A DNA stretch of 64,000 nucleotides from contig NZ_NEXX01000005.1 in assembly GCF_002174125.1 (NCBI RefSeq), positions 239,125 through 303,124 on the forward strand, given 5' to 3'. Source of the stretch: Acinetobacter populi (GTDB lineage Bacteria; Pseudomonadota; Gammaproteobacteria; Pseudomonadales; Moraxellaceae). The notes beneath the pieces were generated by a model. That model did not search any database. It was not told the DNA's origin and was given only the letters and a program-made list of their open reading frames with translations. This document shows positions 38,021-47,161 of the stretch, piece after piece (positions within the stretch are counted from its first letter, which is position 1; each line of letters starts with the position of its first letter). The position numbers and the translations under genes are program-made.

Positions 38021-39256
38021 ATGGGTAGTGAAGATGAAACAAAAACAGGATTAAAGCATTGGATTCCTGCTTTTGTCTTGATGGTGTGTGTGGTACTCGC
38101 GTTTTTCGACAAAATCAGTATAGCAGTGTTGTTTTCTGATCCACATTTCCAAAGCTCTATGGGAATTGGAGAAGATAAAGCCAAGCTTGGATGGTTGATG
38201 ACCAGCTTTTTGCTGGCTTATGGATTTTCCTCCATTTTCCTAAGTTTTTTAGGTGATATTTTTAATCCTAAAAAATTGTTGTTCTGGAGTGTTACATCTT
38301 GGGGTTTACTCATGCTGTGCATGGGCTTTACCGAACATTATGGTGGCATGCTGTTGTTGCGTATTTTGCTTGGCTTGGCAGAAGGTCCTTTATTTGCACT
38401 GGCATATACCATTGTTAAACAAACCTATACCGATCGTCAGCAGGCCCGTGCCTCCACGATGTTTCTCCTTGGAACACCAATAGGTGCATTTTTAGGTTTT
38501 CCGATCACGGCATATGTATTGGCCAACTATGACTGGCATACCACATTCTTTGTGATGGCTGTGCTGACCTTAATCGCATTGATCGCCATTGTTGTGGGTT
38601 TGCGTAATCTTGAACTGAAAAAGACGCGCGATTTACAACGTAGTGGTGAGATTAAACAGATTGATTTTCAGGATCATCTCAAGAACACCAAAGTATTGCT
38701 GAGTAATCATGCGTTCTGGTTGATCTGTATCTTTAACATTGCTCTGATGACTTATCTCTGGGGGCTTAATAGCTGGGTACCTTCTTATTTAATGCAGGAT
38801 AAAGGCTTTAACCTGAAAGAATTCGGTATTTATTCCAGCTTTCCTTTCATGGCCATGCTCATTGGTGAAGTGGTGGGCGCAGTATTTTCGGACAAAATGG
38901 GTCGCCGTGCGATACAGGTTTCGGGTGGGTTATTGATTGCCGGTATTTTCATGTATGTCATGGTGCTGATGACCGATCCTGTTCTAATTATTTTATCCAT
39001 GTCGTTTAGTGCTATGGCATGGGGCTTTGGTGTAGCAGCAGTATTTGCTCTACTTTCACGAGTGACCACGGCTGATGTCGGTGCAACCGCAGGTGGAATT
39101 TTCAACGGGCTGGGTAACTTTGCCAGTGCAATTGCGCCAGTATTGATTGGTTATATTGTCATGCAAACCTCGAATTTTAATCTGGGTATTACCTTCCTGG
39201 CTGCTGTTGCTGTCGTGGGGTCATTCTTCCTCATTCCTTTATTGAAACGTTATTAA
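38021..39256 (+). CDS. MFS transporter, likely importer of the pathway substrate
   Basis: A 411-residue protein with about 12 membrane spans and a central cytoplasmic loop (about 205-235). The MFS motif-A region is weakly kept (FLGDIFNPKKLLFW, DKMGRRA). The LLRILLGLAEGPLFALAYTIV segment resembles the anion:cation symporter group that imports organic acids. Its place inside the catabolic operon suggests uptake of the growth substrate. Confidence 0.88.
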   Translation: MGSEDETKTGLKHWIPAFVLMVCVVLAFFDKISIAVLFSDPHFQSSMGIGEDKAKLGWLMTSFLLAYGFSSIFLSFLGDIFNPKKLLFWSVTSWGLLMLCMGFTEHYGGMLLLRILLGLAEGPLFALAYTIVKQTYTDRQQARASTMFLLGTPIGAFLGFPITAYVLANYDWHTTFFVMAVLTLIALIAIVVGLRNLELKKTRDLQRSGEIKQIDFQDHLKNTKVLLSNHAFWLICIFNIALMTYLWGLNSWVPSYLMQDKGFNLKEFGIYSSFPFMAMLIGEVVGAVFSDKMGRRAIQVSGGLLIAGIFMYVMVLMTDPVLIILSMSFSAMAWGFGVAAVFALLSRVTTADVGATAGGIFNGLGNFASAIAPVLIGYIVMQTSNFNLGITFLAAVAVVGSFFLIPLLKRY

Positions 39257-39281
39257 TCTGATTTAAGCAGGAGTAAATCGT

Positions 39282-39815
39282 ATGACTACGAAAACCGAAA
39301 CTTTTGAATCATGGGTACAACCAGAAGATCAAAACTTGGAACAATGGATCAGTTCCAGAATTGCCAGATTTGAAACACGTAAATATGACTTTGATGCACT
39401 GAAATTTCAGGCAGATTACGATCCAAAATACCGTCGGGCACAAATGCGTTATATGGGTACAGGCGCAACTGGTGTTGCCAAGGACAATAATACTGTACCG
39501 GCAGAAAACTTTACCTTCTCAACCATGGTGTTGCCACCACAATGTGAAGGGCCATTGCACATTCACCATGATGTCGAAGAAGTATTTTTTATGCTGCGTG
39601 GCGAGATTGATCTATTTATTGAGCATAACGGCGAAAAATTCTCTACACGATTAAAAGAACGTGATCTGATTTCGATCCCACCGGGTATTTATCGTGGTCT
39701 TTATAACCCGAACCAACATGAAGAAGCCTTGATGTGTGTGATGTTGGGCACAGGTAAACCAACCATTCCAAATTATCCACCTGAGCATCCACTTTCCAAA
39801 ATCAAACGTACTTAA
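39282..39815 (+). CDS. Cupin-domain protein
   Basis: A 177-residue protein with one cupin fold. The first motif GPLHIHHDVEEVFFMLRG has His-x-His and Glu; the second motif reads PPGIYRGLYNP, with Arg where the fourth metal ligand (His) usually sits, so the metal site may have three protein ligands. It could be a dioxygenase, isomerase or decarboxylase of the pathway; the reaction is not assignable. AGGAG precedes the ATG. Confidence 0.85.
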   Translation: MTTKTETFESWVQPEDQNLEQWISSRIARFETRKYDFDALKFQADYDPKYRRAQMRYMGTGATGVAKDNNTVPAENFTFSTMVLPPQCEGPLHIHHDVEEVFFMLRGEIDLFIEHNGEKFSTRLKERDLISIPPGIYRGLYNPNQHEEALMCVMLGTGKPTIPNYPPEHPLSKIKRT

Positions 39816-39841
39816 TGGTTTTATCTTTGGGAGAAAAGATG

Positions 39842-40666
39842 ATGACGCTAATTGAAAAATTAATCCACTATCCACTAAAGACTGTGAGTCTTGATGGTGT
39901 TCAGCAAGGCTACCGGGAAGCTGGTAATGGTCAGTATCTGGTTTTGTTGCACGGGATTAGCTCGGGTTCGGGTTCATGGATTAATCAGCTTGAGCAATTG
40001 AGTCATCATTATCATGTGGTTGCTTGGGATGCACCGGGTTATGGTTTGTCCGATTGTCTGGATAATCCACAACCCAGTGCAAAAGATTATGCAGAACGCT
40101 TAAAAGGCTTGCTGGATGTTCTTGGTGCAGATCAGATCATTCTGGTTGGGCATTCACTGGGTGCTATGCAGGCCAGTGCTTTTGCCCATGTTTATCCTGA
40201 GCGGGTCAAGCAGTTGGTAATTGCCAATGTGGCACAAGGTTACCAGCGTCATTCTGAGGAAGAAAAAGCGGCGGTATTTGCCAAACGACCACAATTGCTG
40301 GCAAAGCTTGGTGCTTTTGGTCTAGCAAAAGCGCGCGGTCCGCATATGTTGTATCAACACGAACCTCAGGCATTGGCCCTCATTACCAACGTCATGGAAA
40401 AATTACGTCTGGAAGGATTTACTCAGGCCTCTTATTTACTGGCCTATGATGAAATTCGCAATTATTTAAAGGATTTAAAAGTTCCGTGTGTGGTAATTGC
40501 TGCAAAACAAGACGAGATCACGCCGCCTGAAAATATTCGACGTTTGGTACAGGAAATGGCAACGCAGCAGTTTCTCCAAATCAAGCAGGCTGGTCATTTG
40601 AGTTATCTCGATCAACCTGAACAATTTAATCAAATTATTTTATCTGCACAATCAGCAACCTTGTAA
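39842..40666 (+). CDS. Alpha/beta hydrolase (meta-cleavage-hydrolase-like)
   Basis: A 274-residue hydrolase. The oxyanion segment is LLHGISSGSGSW (35-46), the nucleophile is S105 in GHSLG, and the Asp (KQDEITPP) and His (AGHLSYLDQP) follow in order. This fold includes C-C bond hydrolases that split meta-cleavage products, which suits a gene next to an extradiol dioxygenase, but many esterases look alike. Tandem ATGs lie at 39839 and 39842; GGGAG spacing favours the second. Confidence 0.88.
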   Translation: MTLIEKLIHYPLKTVSLDGVQQGYREAGNGQYLVLLHGISSGSGSWINQLEQLSHHYHVVAWDAPGYGLSDCLDNPQPSAKDYAERLKGLLDVLGADQIILVGHSLGAMQASAFAHVYPERVKQLVIANVAQGYQRHSEEEKAAVFAKRPQLLAKLGAFGLAKARGPHMLYQHEPQALALITNVMEKLRLEGFTQASYLLAYDEIRNYLKDLKVPCVVIAAKQDEITPPENIRRLVQEMATQQFLQIKQAGHLSYLDQPEQFNQIILSAQSATL

Positions 40667-40679
40667 GAAGGATATAAAT

Positions 40680-41474
40680 ATGAGCTTCCAAGTTGAAGGA
40701 AAAATCGCAGTGGTCACAGGCGGCTCGTCTGGTATAGGCCTAGCTGTGGTAGAAATTCTGGTTGCAGAAGGTGCAAGGGTTGCATGGTGCGGACGTAATC
40801 CAGAGCGTCTGGCACAGTCCAAAGACTATATTCTGGAAAAATTTCCACAGGCAGATATCTTTGTGCAACCTTGTAATGTGCTGGACAAAGAGGATGTAGA
40901 AAGATTCGCACAGCAGGTCAATGCTGCTTTTGGCGGCATTGATTTACTGATTAACAATGCAGGACAAGGACGGGTTTCCAATTTTGAAAATACGCAAGAT
41001 GAAGATTGGATCAAGGAAATTGAGCTGAAATATTTCAGCGTGTTATATCCGGTGAAAGCCTTTTTACCGCAACTGAAATGTTCTCAACATGCCTCAATTA
41101 CCAATGTGAATTCCTTGCTGGCCTTACAACCCGAACCACATATGATCGCTACGTCTTCAGCCCGGGCAGCGTTATTGAATTTAACCCATTCGCTGGCGCA
41201 TGAGTTCTCTCAATTTCATATCCGTGTCAATTCAATTTTATTGGGTATGGTGGAGTCTGCACAGTGGAAAAGACGCTATCAGGAACGTACCGATCGGGAC
41301 ATAAGTTGGGAAGACTGGACAGCAAACATTGCCAAAAAACGTGGTATTCCGATGCGGCGTCTGGGTAAACCGGAAGAACCTGCGCATGCACTGGTTTTTC
41401 TGGCTTCACCATTGGCATCTTATACTACGGGCGCAACGATTGATGTCTCTGGCGGCTTTAACAAGCATTTATAA
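40680..41474 (+). CDS. SDR-family protein lacking the canonical Tyr/Lys pair
   Basis: A 264-residue SDR fold with an intact cofactor loop (VVTGGSSGIG, 12-21) and INNAG near 91. Where the catalytic Y-x3-K belongs the chain reads TSSARAALLNL, so the Tyr and Lys are missing. The tail TGATIDVSGGF is normal. It may be a divergent reductase, a binding protein or an isomerase. It sits 13 bases after the hydrolase gene. Confidence 0.85.
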   Translation: MSFQVEGKIAVVTGGSSGIGLAVVEILVAEGARVAWCGRNPERLAQSKDYILEKFPQADIFVQPCNVLDKEDVERFAQQVNAAFGGIDLLINNAGQGRVSNFENTQDEDWIKEIELKYFSVLYPVKAFLPQLKCSQHASITNVNSLLALQPEPHMIATSSARAALLNLTHSLAHEFSQFHIRVNSILLGMVESAQWKRRYQERTDRDISWEDWTANIAKKRGIPMRRLGKPEEPAHALVFLASPLASYTTGATIDVSGGFNKHL

Positions 41475-41498
41475 ATCAGGCATATAAGGTAGGTAGCA

Positions 41499-42290
41499 AT
41501 GAAGCAACTGATGATGATTGGGTTTGGTGCAATGGCATCAGAAGTGTATGCCCATTTGCCAGATGATTTAAAACTGAAATGGATTGTTGTGCCTGCCAGC
41601 AGTAAGGCAGCAGTACAGGCAAAAGTAAGTCAGGAAATTCAGGTCATTTCCAGCATAGAGGAATGTCTGGGTGAACCGGATTATGTGGTTGAAGTGGCAG
41701 GTCAGGCCGCAGTCCATGAACATGCCAAAAAGATTCTGCAACGTGGATGGTCACTAGGACTGATTTCTGTCGGGACATTAGCCAACCTGGATTTATTTAC
41801 CGATTTAAAGGCCACTGCCGAAAAAAATGGGGCGCATTTGCATGTATTGGCAGGTGCCATTGCCGGGATTGATGGAATTTCTGCCGCCAAAGAAGGGGGG
41901 TTGGAACGCGTCATCTACAAAGGATGTAAAAGCCCCAAAAGCTGGCGTGGCAGTTATGCAGAACAATTGATTGATCTGGATCAAGTACGTGAAGCACAGG
42001 TGTTTTATCGTGGTACTGCACGTGATGCTGCCCTGAAATTTCCGGCCAATGCCAATGTGGCGGCCACCATTGCATTGGCCGGTGTAGGTATGGATGACAC
42101 GATTGTAGAACTGACCGTAGATCCCGCCATCAATAAAAACAAACATACCATTGAGGTCGAAGGTCGCTTTGGAAAAATGCAGATTGAACTGGTGGGCGTA
42201 CCACTGGAAACCAATCCCAAGACCTCAACACTTGCTGCATTAAGTGTGATTCGGGCATGTCGCCATAGTGTTGATGCGGTACAAATTTAA
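41499..42290 (+). CDS. L-aspartate dehydrogenase-like protein
   Basis: A 263-residue member of the NadX/aspartate dehydrogenase family. The Rossmann start is MMIGFGAMASEVYAHL. VEVAGQAAVHEHAKKILQRG, GAIAGIDGISAA and GTARDAALKFPANANVAATIALAG are the family landmarks. Family enzymes interconvert aspartate and iminoaspartate/oxaloacetate with NAD(P). Whether this one uses aspartate, or another amino acid in this operon, is unknown. As far as I recall, Pseudomonas aeruginosa has a related gene beside similar ALDH, ThDP, SDR, hydrolase and cupin genes. Confidence 0.85.
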   Translation: MKQLMMIGFGAMASEVYAHLPDDLKLKWIVVPASSKAAVQAKVSQEIQVISSIEECLGEPDYVVEVAGQAAVHEHAKKILQRGWSLGLISVGTLANLDLFTDLKATAEKNGAHLHVLAGAIAGIDGISAAKEGGLERVIYKGCKSPKSWRGSYAEQLIDLDQVREAQVFYRGTARDAALKFPANANVAATIALAGVGMDDTIVELTVDPAINKNKHTIEVEGRFGKMQIELVGVPLETNPKTSTLAALSVIRACRHSVDAVQI

Positions 42291-42304
42291 GGATGGAACA
42301 AGAC

Positions 42305-43789
42305 ATGATCAAAGAAATTTATGTTGCAGGTGAATGGCGTGTGGGCAAAGGCAACATGATTGAGAGTATTTTCCCCGCCGATCATCGTATTGTGAATGCG
42401 CAATTGTCGACTGCCAGTCTGGACGATGTAGAAGACGCCATCCAAAAAGCCGAACAGTCATGGCGTGAACCAAGCTGGCGGAGCAGTTTGCCGTTTCAGC
42501 GTGCCAAAATTTTATATAAAGTCGCGGATTTGATAGAAGCACGTGCCGATGAGTTGAGTCGTTTGCAAACCCGGGACAATGGTAAACCTTTAGCAGAAAC
42601 TAAAGGTCTGGTATTGAGTGCCGCAGCAACTGCACGCTATGTAGCGGCTGCCTGTGAAAGCATGGACGAAGAACTGACTTCGCAACGTGCCAATGATGTA
42701 CTCACCATGAGTATTCATGAGCCGGTTGGTGTCGTAGCAGCGATTACGCCATGGAATTCGCCGATTGCCAGTGAGGTGCAAAAGTTAGCACCAGCCTTGG
42801 CGGCAGGAAATGCAGTAATTTTAAAACCAGCTGAAGCAACTTCCCTGATTGCGCTTGAACTGGCAAAGATCTTTGAAGAGGCGGGATTACCAAAAGGTTT
42901 GCTCAGTGTGTTGGTAGGTAAAGGTTCGGTGGTTGGCGAAGCGATTGTTAAACATCCATTGGTGAAAAAAATCTCCTTTACTGGCGGCACCAATACAGGA
43001 CGTCATCTGGCACATATTGCTGCGGAAAAATTGATCACTACTTCTTTGGAACTGGGTGGCAAATCCCCCACTATTATTTTACCGGATGCCGATATCGAAC
43101 TGGCGTGTAAAGGCATTGCCTATGGCATTTTTAGCTCTGCCGGACAAGCATGTATTGCGGGTTCCCGATTATTTATCCACCGCAGTATTTATAAACAATG
43201 TTTAGAACGCCTGATTGATATTACCCAAAATCTGACCATTGGACATCCGGAACAAGCTGGCACGCATGTTGGCCCTCTGATTAGTCAGGCACATTTAGCG
43301 TCGGTGGATCGTTATGTGCAACTGGCAATCCAAGAAGGTGGTAAGGTCGAAATTGGTGGGCAGATTCTTAGTGACGGTGATTTTTCTAACGGCAGTTTTT
43401 ATACCCCAACCATTATTACTGGACTGAGTAATCAGGCACAGACTTGTCAGGAAGAGATTTTTGGCCCTGTTCTGGTGGTATTGCCCTATGACAATGAACA
43501 GGATCTGCTCGTTCAGGCCAACGACAGTTGTTATGGTTTGGCCGCAGGGATCTGGACTGAAAATTACCGTAAAGCATGGCAACTGGCCAAGGCACTGGAA
43601 GTTGGGACCGTATGGATCAATACCTATAAGAAATTTTCAATTTCTGCCCCTTTTGGTGGTTATAAGGAAAGTGGTATTGGTCGTGAAAAAGGTCGTCAGG
43701 GCTTGCTGGCCTATACCCAGCAAAAAAGTATTTACATCGGCTTAAATGAACAACCAAACAATTGGTCTGATCCATTCAATCGGGTTTAA
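42305..43789 (+). CDS. Aldehyde dehydrogenase
   Basis: A 494-residue NAD(P)-dependent aldehyde dehydrogenase. N151 (TPWN), general base E249 (LELGGKSP) and nucleophile C283 (GQACIAGSR) are present. It would oxidise the aldehyde released by the ThDP enzyme encoded next. Two starts are possible: ATG 42293 (GGATGG context) or ATG 42305, which has GGAA 8 bases upstream and fits the usual beginning; I use 42305. Confidence 0.93.
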   Translation: MIKEIYVAGEWRVGKGNMIESIFPADHRIVNAQLSTASLDDVEDAIQKAEQSWREPSWRSSLPFQRAKILYKVADLIEARADELSRLQTRDNGKPLAETKGLVLSAAATARYVAAACESMDEELTSQRANDVLTMSIHEPVGVVAAITPWNSPIASEVQKLAPALAAGNAVILKPAEATSLIALELAKIFEEAGLPKGLLSVLVGKGSVVGEAIVKHPLVKKISFTGGTNTGRHLAHIAAEKLITTSLELGGKSPTIILPDADIELACKGIAYGIFSSAGQACIAGSRLFIHRSIYKQCLERLIDITQNLTIGHPEQAGTHVGPLISQAHLASVDRYVQLAIQEGGKVEIGGQILSDGDFSNGSFYTPTIITGLSNQAQTCQEEIFGPVLVVLPYDNEQDLLVQANDSCYGLAAGIWTENYRKAWQLAKALEVGTVWINTYKKFSISAPFGGYKESGIGREKGRQGLLAYTQQKSIYIGLNEQPNNWSDPFNRV

Positions 43790-43813
43790 CATATTAATTA
43801 AAGGAATCAAGGT

Positions 43814-45454
43814 ATGACTGAGCGTGTCAATGTAGGCGAAGCCATTGCTCGAGTGTTGGAACAACATCAGGTCGAGAGTATTTATGGTGTCATTTCTATT
43901 CATAATTTACCGATTGCCGATGCTGTAGGGCGTCGTGAAAAAATCCGTTTTGTCGCAGCACGTGGCGAAGCCGGCAGTGTCACCATGGCCGATGCACATG
44001 CCCGTTTTAAAGGTTTAGGTGTGGCATTAACCAGTACTGGTGCTGGGGCAGGTAATGCCATTGGTGCATTGATTGAATCGATGAATGCGGCAAGTCCGGT
44101 ATTACATCTTACCGGTCAAGTCGAACGGGAATATCTGGATCGTGATGCCAGTTTTATCCATGAAACCAAAGATCAGCTGACTTTTTTAAAAGCCTCAAGC
44201 AAAGCTGCATTTCGCATCACCAGCCCGGATCAGGCGGTAGGGATTATCCGTGAGGCAATTCGGGTGGCAACCACTGTGCCTATGGGTCCGGTGAGTGTTG
44301 AGATTCCAATTGATGTACAAGCCGCAGAAATTGATTTACCGCAAAATCTGGGACCTGTACACGCATTGCAGCTACCCCCTGTTGCAGCATCTGAAATCAA
44401 TTTGCTGAGTGAAGAAATTAAAAAAGCACAACGTCCAATTTTCTGGATTGGTGGCGGTGCATTGCATTGTGTGGATGAAATTCGTGCCATTGCGGATTTG
44501 GGAATTCCGGTGGTGTCATCGACCCATGGTCGTGGCATTCTTGCCGATGAGCATCCACGTACTTTAGGTGCATTTCATAATTCTGCGGCAGTTGAACAAC
44601 TGTTGGCTGATGCGGATTTAATGGTGGTGGTCGGTTCTCGTTTACGCAGTAATGAAACCAAAACTTATTCACTCAAATTTCCGGATAATCTGATTCAGAT
44701 TGATGCCAATCCTGTGGCGCAACAACGTAATTATAAAGTGCGTCAGTTTATTGCAGGCGATGCCAAGGTGGTTTTACAGTCTACGTTGATGCAATTACAA
44801 GGCATCAATAAAATTGATCCAACTTATGATGCCGCTATCACGGCAGCCAGACAAGCTGCGATCGAAGCATTATCCACACAACTGGATCAATATAGCCTGA
44901 TTTGTCAGCATTTAAGAGCTGCTTTACCGCAAGATGGCATTCTGGTACGTGATATCACCATGTCTGGCAGTACTTGGGGTAGTCGTTTATTTCCGGTACA
45001 ACAACCCAATCAAAATATCCATTCCCTTGCTGGGGCAATCGGTCTGGGACTGGCAATGGCCATTGGTACTTCTATCGCCAATCCGGATAAAAAAGTGGTC
45101 GGTCTGGTCGGTGATGGTGGTCTTGCACTGGGTATTGGTGAAATTGCCACCATGGTTCAGGAAGGTACCAATCTGGTGTTAATGATCATGAATGATGGCG
45201 GTTATGGCGTTATGCGTGGTATCCAGAATAATTATTTTGGTGGTCGCCAGTATTTCAATGAATTGCATGCACCTGATTTTAAAATGCTGGGTGAAGCAAT
45301 GGGCGCAAAAAGCTGGCGTGTATCCAGTGCTGACGAATTCAAAATAGTGATTCAGGAAGCCGTAGCATGGCAAGGTCCGAGTGTGATTGAACTGGATATG
45401 AATGCCATTGGCCCGCTGAAATTTGCCGGACCACCCCAGAAAAAACTGTATTAA
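43814..45454 (+). CDS. Thiamine-diphosphate-dependent decarboxylase/carboligase-type enzyme
   Basis: A 546-residue three-domain ThDP enzyme. The PYR domain has the catalytic Glu (E52, AARGEAGSVTMADAHAR). The PP domain has GDG at 433-435 and N460-D461 (VLMIMNDGGYG) as the metal/diphosphate motif. It is acetolactate synthase/benzoylformate decarboxylase-like. Beside an aldehyde dehydrogenase, a 2-oxo-acid decarboxylase role is reasonable, but a lyase role is also possible. It is the last gene of the tightly spaced operon. Confidence 0.88.
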   Translation: MTERVNVGEAIARVLEQHQVESIYGVISIHNLPIADAVGRREKIRFVAARGEAGSVTMADAHARFKGLGVALTSTGAGAGNAIGALIESMNAASPVLHLTGQVEREYLDRDASFIHETKDQLTFLKASSKAAFRITSPDQAVGIIREAIRVATTVPMGPVSVEIPIDVQAAEIDLPQNLGPVHALQLPPVAASEINLLSEEIKKAQRPIFWIGGGALHCVDEIRAIADLGIPVVSSTHGRGILADEHPRTLGAFHNSAAVEQLLADADLMVVVGSRLRSNETKTYSLKFPDNLIQIDANPVAQQRNYKVRQFIAGDAKVVLQSTLMQLQGINKIDPTYDAAITAARQAAIEALSTQLDQYSLICQHLRAALPQDGILVRDITMSGSTWGSRLFPVQQPNQNIHSLAGAIGLGLAMAIGTSIANPDKKVVGLVGDGGLALGIGEIATMVQEGTNLVLMIMNDGGYGVMRGIQNNYFGGRQYFNELHAPDFKMLGEAMGAKSWRVSSADEFKIVIQEAVAWQGPSVIELDMNAIGPLKFAGPPQKKLY

Positions 45455-45604
45455 TTCACTGTGCAGTGAATGTCTAAACCTCTCTGATTCTTTCGGTTAG
45501 AGAGGACTTACTCTCCTCATTTAAGGCGGCTTTAAGCAACGCAGGGGAGAGTTCTATCCAAAATTTGTGTGATATCCCTTTAGTGTGATTAAGGGGCTTT
45601 TTGA
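45454..45604 (+). terminator. Hairpin-rich gap after the ThDP gene
   Basis: Four inverted repeats lie in a row: ATTCACTG/CAGTGAAT (45454-45471), CCTCTCT/AGAGAGG (45479-45505), ACTCTCC/GGAGAGT (45510-45552) and CCCTT/AAGGG (45576-45595) followed by a T run. The last can terminate. The set may also act as an attenuator before aspA. Confidence 0.5.
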
Positions 45605-45635
45605 TTAGGTAGCTTCATGATGTAAAGGTGAACAG

Positions 45636-47066
45636 ATGAGCAGTCGGCGAGAACATGATTTACTTGGTGAACGAGAAATTCCAGCGGATGCCTATTATGG
45701 CATTCATACACAACGTGCTTTAGATAATTTTCAGATTTCCCAGCAACAGATTGGCCAGAATCATTTATTGATTAAAGCATTGGCTCAGGTGAAACAGGCA
45801 TCTGCCCTGACCAATTATGATTATCATAAAATCAGTAAATTCCAATGTGATGCCATTTTATATGCCTGCAAGAAAATAATTGATCAACCACAACAGTGGC
45901 AACATGTTTTTCCACTGGATATTTATCAGGGTGGTGCTGGTACGTCGATTAATATGAACTGTAATGAGGTGATTGCCAATATTGCCTTGAAGCATCTGGG
46001 ATATGAGAAAGGCCGTTACGATATTATCCATCCCAATGATGTGGTAAATAAATCACAATCAACCAATGATGTTTACCCCACTGCTTTAAGATTATCGCTG
46101 TATTATCAAATTGATGAACTGATTATCAGCTTAAATCATATTATTAAAAGCATTGATAAAAAATCCAGAGAATTTAAATCGGTCATTAAAATGGGCCGTA
46201 CCCAGTTGCAGGATGCGGTCCCCATGACACTGGGACAGGAATTTAAAGCCTATGCCACTTTACTTAGAGAAGATCGAACACTTATTCAAAAATTAAGACC
46301 GTTATTGCTTGAAGTGAATCTGGGTGCAACCGCGATTGGCACAGGCGTCAATACAGGTACTGGTTATGCAGGACAGGCTGTACAACATCTGAAAAAAATT
46401 ACTGGATTAGAATTAAAAGGGGCCTCGGATTATATCGAAGCAACCAGTGATTGCGGGGTATTTATCCTGATTTCAAGTTGTTTAAAACGACTGGCTTGCA
46501 AACTTTCCAAAATCTGTAATGACTTGCGTTTGCTGTCTTCCGGTCCGCGAACTGGCTTAAATGAAATTAACTTGCCCCAGTTACAAGCCGGATCATCGAT
46601 TATGCCGGCTAAAGTGAATCCAGTGATTCCAGAGGTGGTGAATCAAATCGCCTTTAAAGTGATTGGGAATGATATGACCGTGACTATGGCCGCAGAAGCA
46701 GGGCAATTACAGCTGAATGTTATGGAGCCAGTCATTGCAGCATGTATGAATGAATCACTGTCGTTACTATGTAAAGCCATTGAAAGTCTGGATCAAAAAT
46801 GCATTCAGGGCATTAGCGCAAATGCCAAACAATGCCATGCTGCCGTATTAAACAGTATTGGCATCATTACCTTACTTGATCCCATTCTGGGGCATGAGTG
46901 TTGTGATCTGATTGGTAAACAATGTATTGCCGAAAATAAAACTGTGCCTGAAGTCGTACTTGAGAAAAAATTGCTGACACAGCAGCAACTTAACGAGATT
47001 TTTTCTGTTCAGAATTTGGTATCCGATGATGCATATTGTCGTGTACTAAAACCCATCGCCATCTAA
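45636..47066 (+). CDS. aspA: Aspartate ammonia-lyase (aspartase)
   Basis: A 476-residue member of the fumarase/aspartase superfamily. The opening EHDLLGEREIPADAYYGIHTQRA and the signature GSSIMPAKVNPV (near 325) favour aspartase over fumarase. It releases fumarate and ammonia from aspartate. AAAGGTGA precedes the ATG. It lies between the catabolic operon and a porin, close to the aspartate-dehydrogenase-like gene, which suggests that aspartate or a close analogue is part of the pathway. Confidence 0.88.
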   Translation: MSSRREHDLLGEREIPADAYYGIHTQRALDNFQISQQQIGQNHLLIKALAQVKQASALTNYDYHKISKFQCDAILYACKKIIDQPQQWQHVFPLDIYQGGAGTSINMNCNEVIANIALKHLGYEKGRYDIIHPNDVVNKSQSTNDVYPTALRLSLYYQIDELIISLNHIIKSIDKKSREFKSVIKMGRTQLQDAVPMTLGQEFKAYATLLREDRTLIQKLRPLLLEVNLGATAIGTGVNTGTGYAGQAVQHLKKITGLELKGASDYIEATSDCGVFILISSCLKRLACKLSKICNDLRLLSSGPRTGLNEINLPQLQAGSSIMPAKVNPVIPEVVNQIAFKVIGNDMTVTMAAEAGQLQLNVMEPVIAACMNESLSLLCKAIESLDQKCIQGISANAKQCHAAVLNSIGIITLLDPILGHECCDLIGKQCIAENKTVPEVVLEKKLLTQQQLNEIFSVQNLVSDDAYCRVLKPIAI

Positions 47067-47097
47067 ATTTTTTTAACCGAAATTTTGTGAAAACAAA

Positions 47098-47113
47098 GTT
47101 TCATATATAAAAC
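47098..47113. promoter_or_regulatory. Putative IclR operator, copy 3
   Basis: GTTTCATATATAAAAC differs from copy 2 by one base pair in each half and lies 49 bases before the porin start codon. Confidence 0.6.
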
Positions 47114-47161
47114 AAGTCAAAGCCTTGGGGTATGAAAGGGTGAGTAGCGAGGAGTGTTGCA

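Noticed and set aside
45454..45471. Palindrome ATTCACTG/CAGTGAAT as another IclR operator
   Set aside because: Its sequence is unrelated to the three GTTTY-type palindromes; it is more likely part of the hairpin series.
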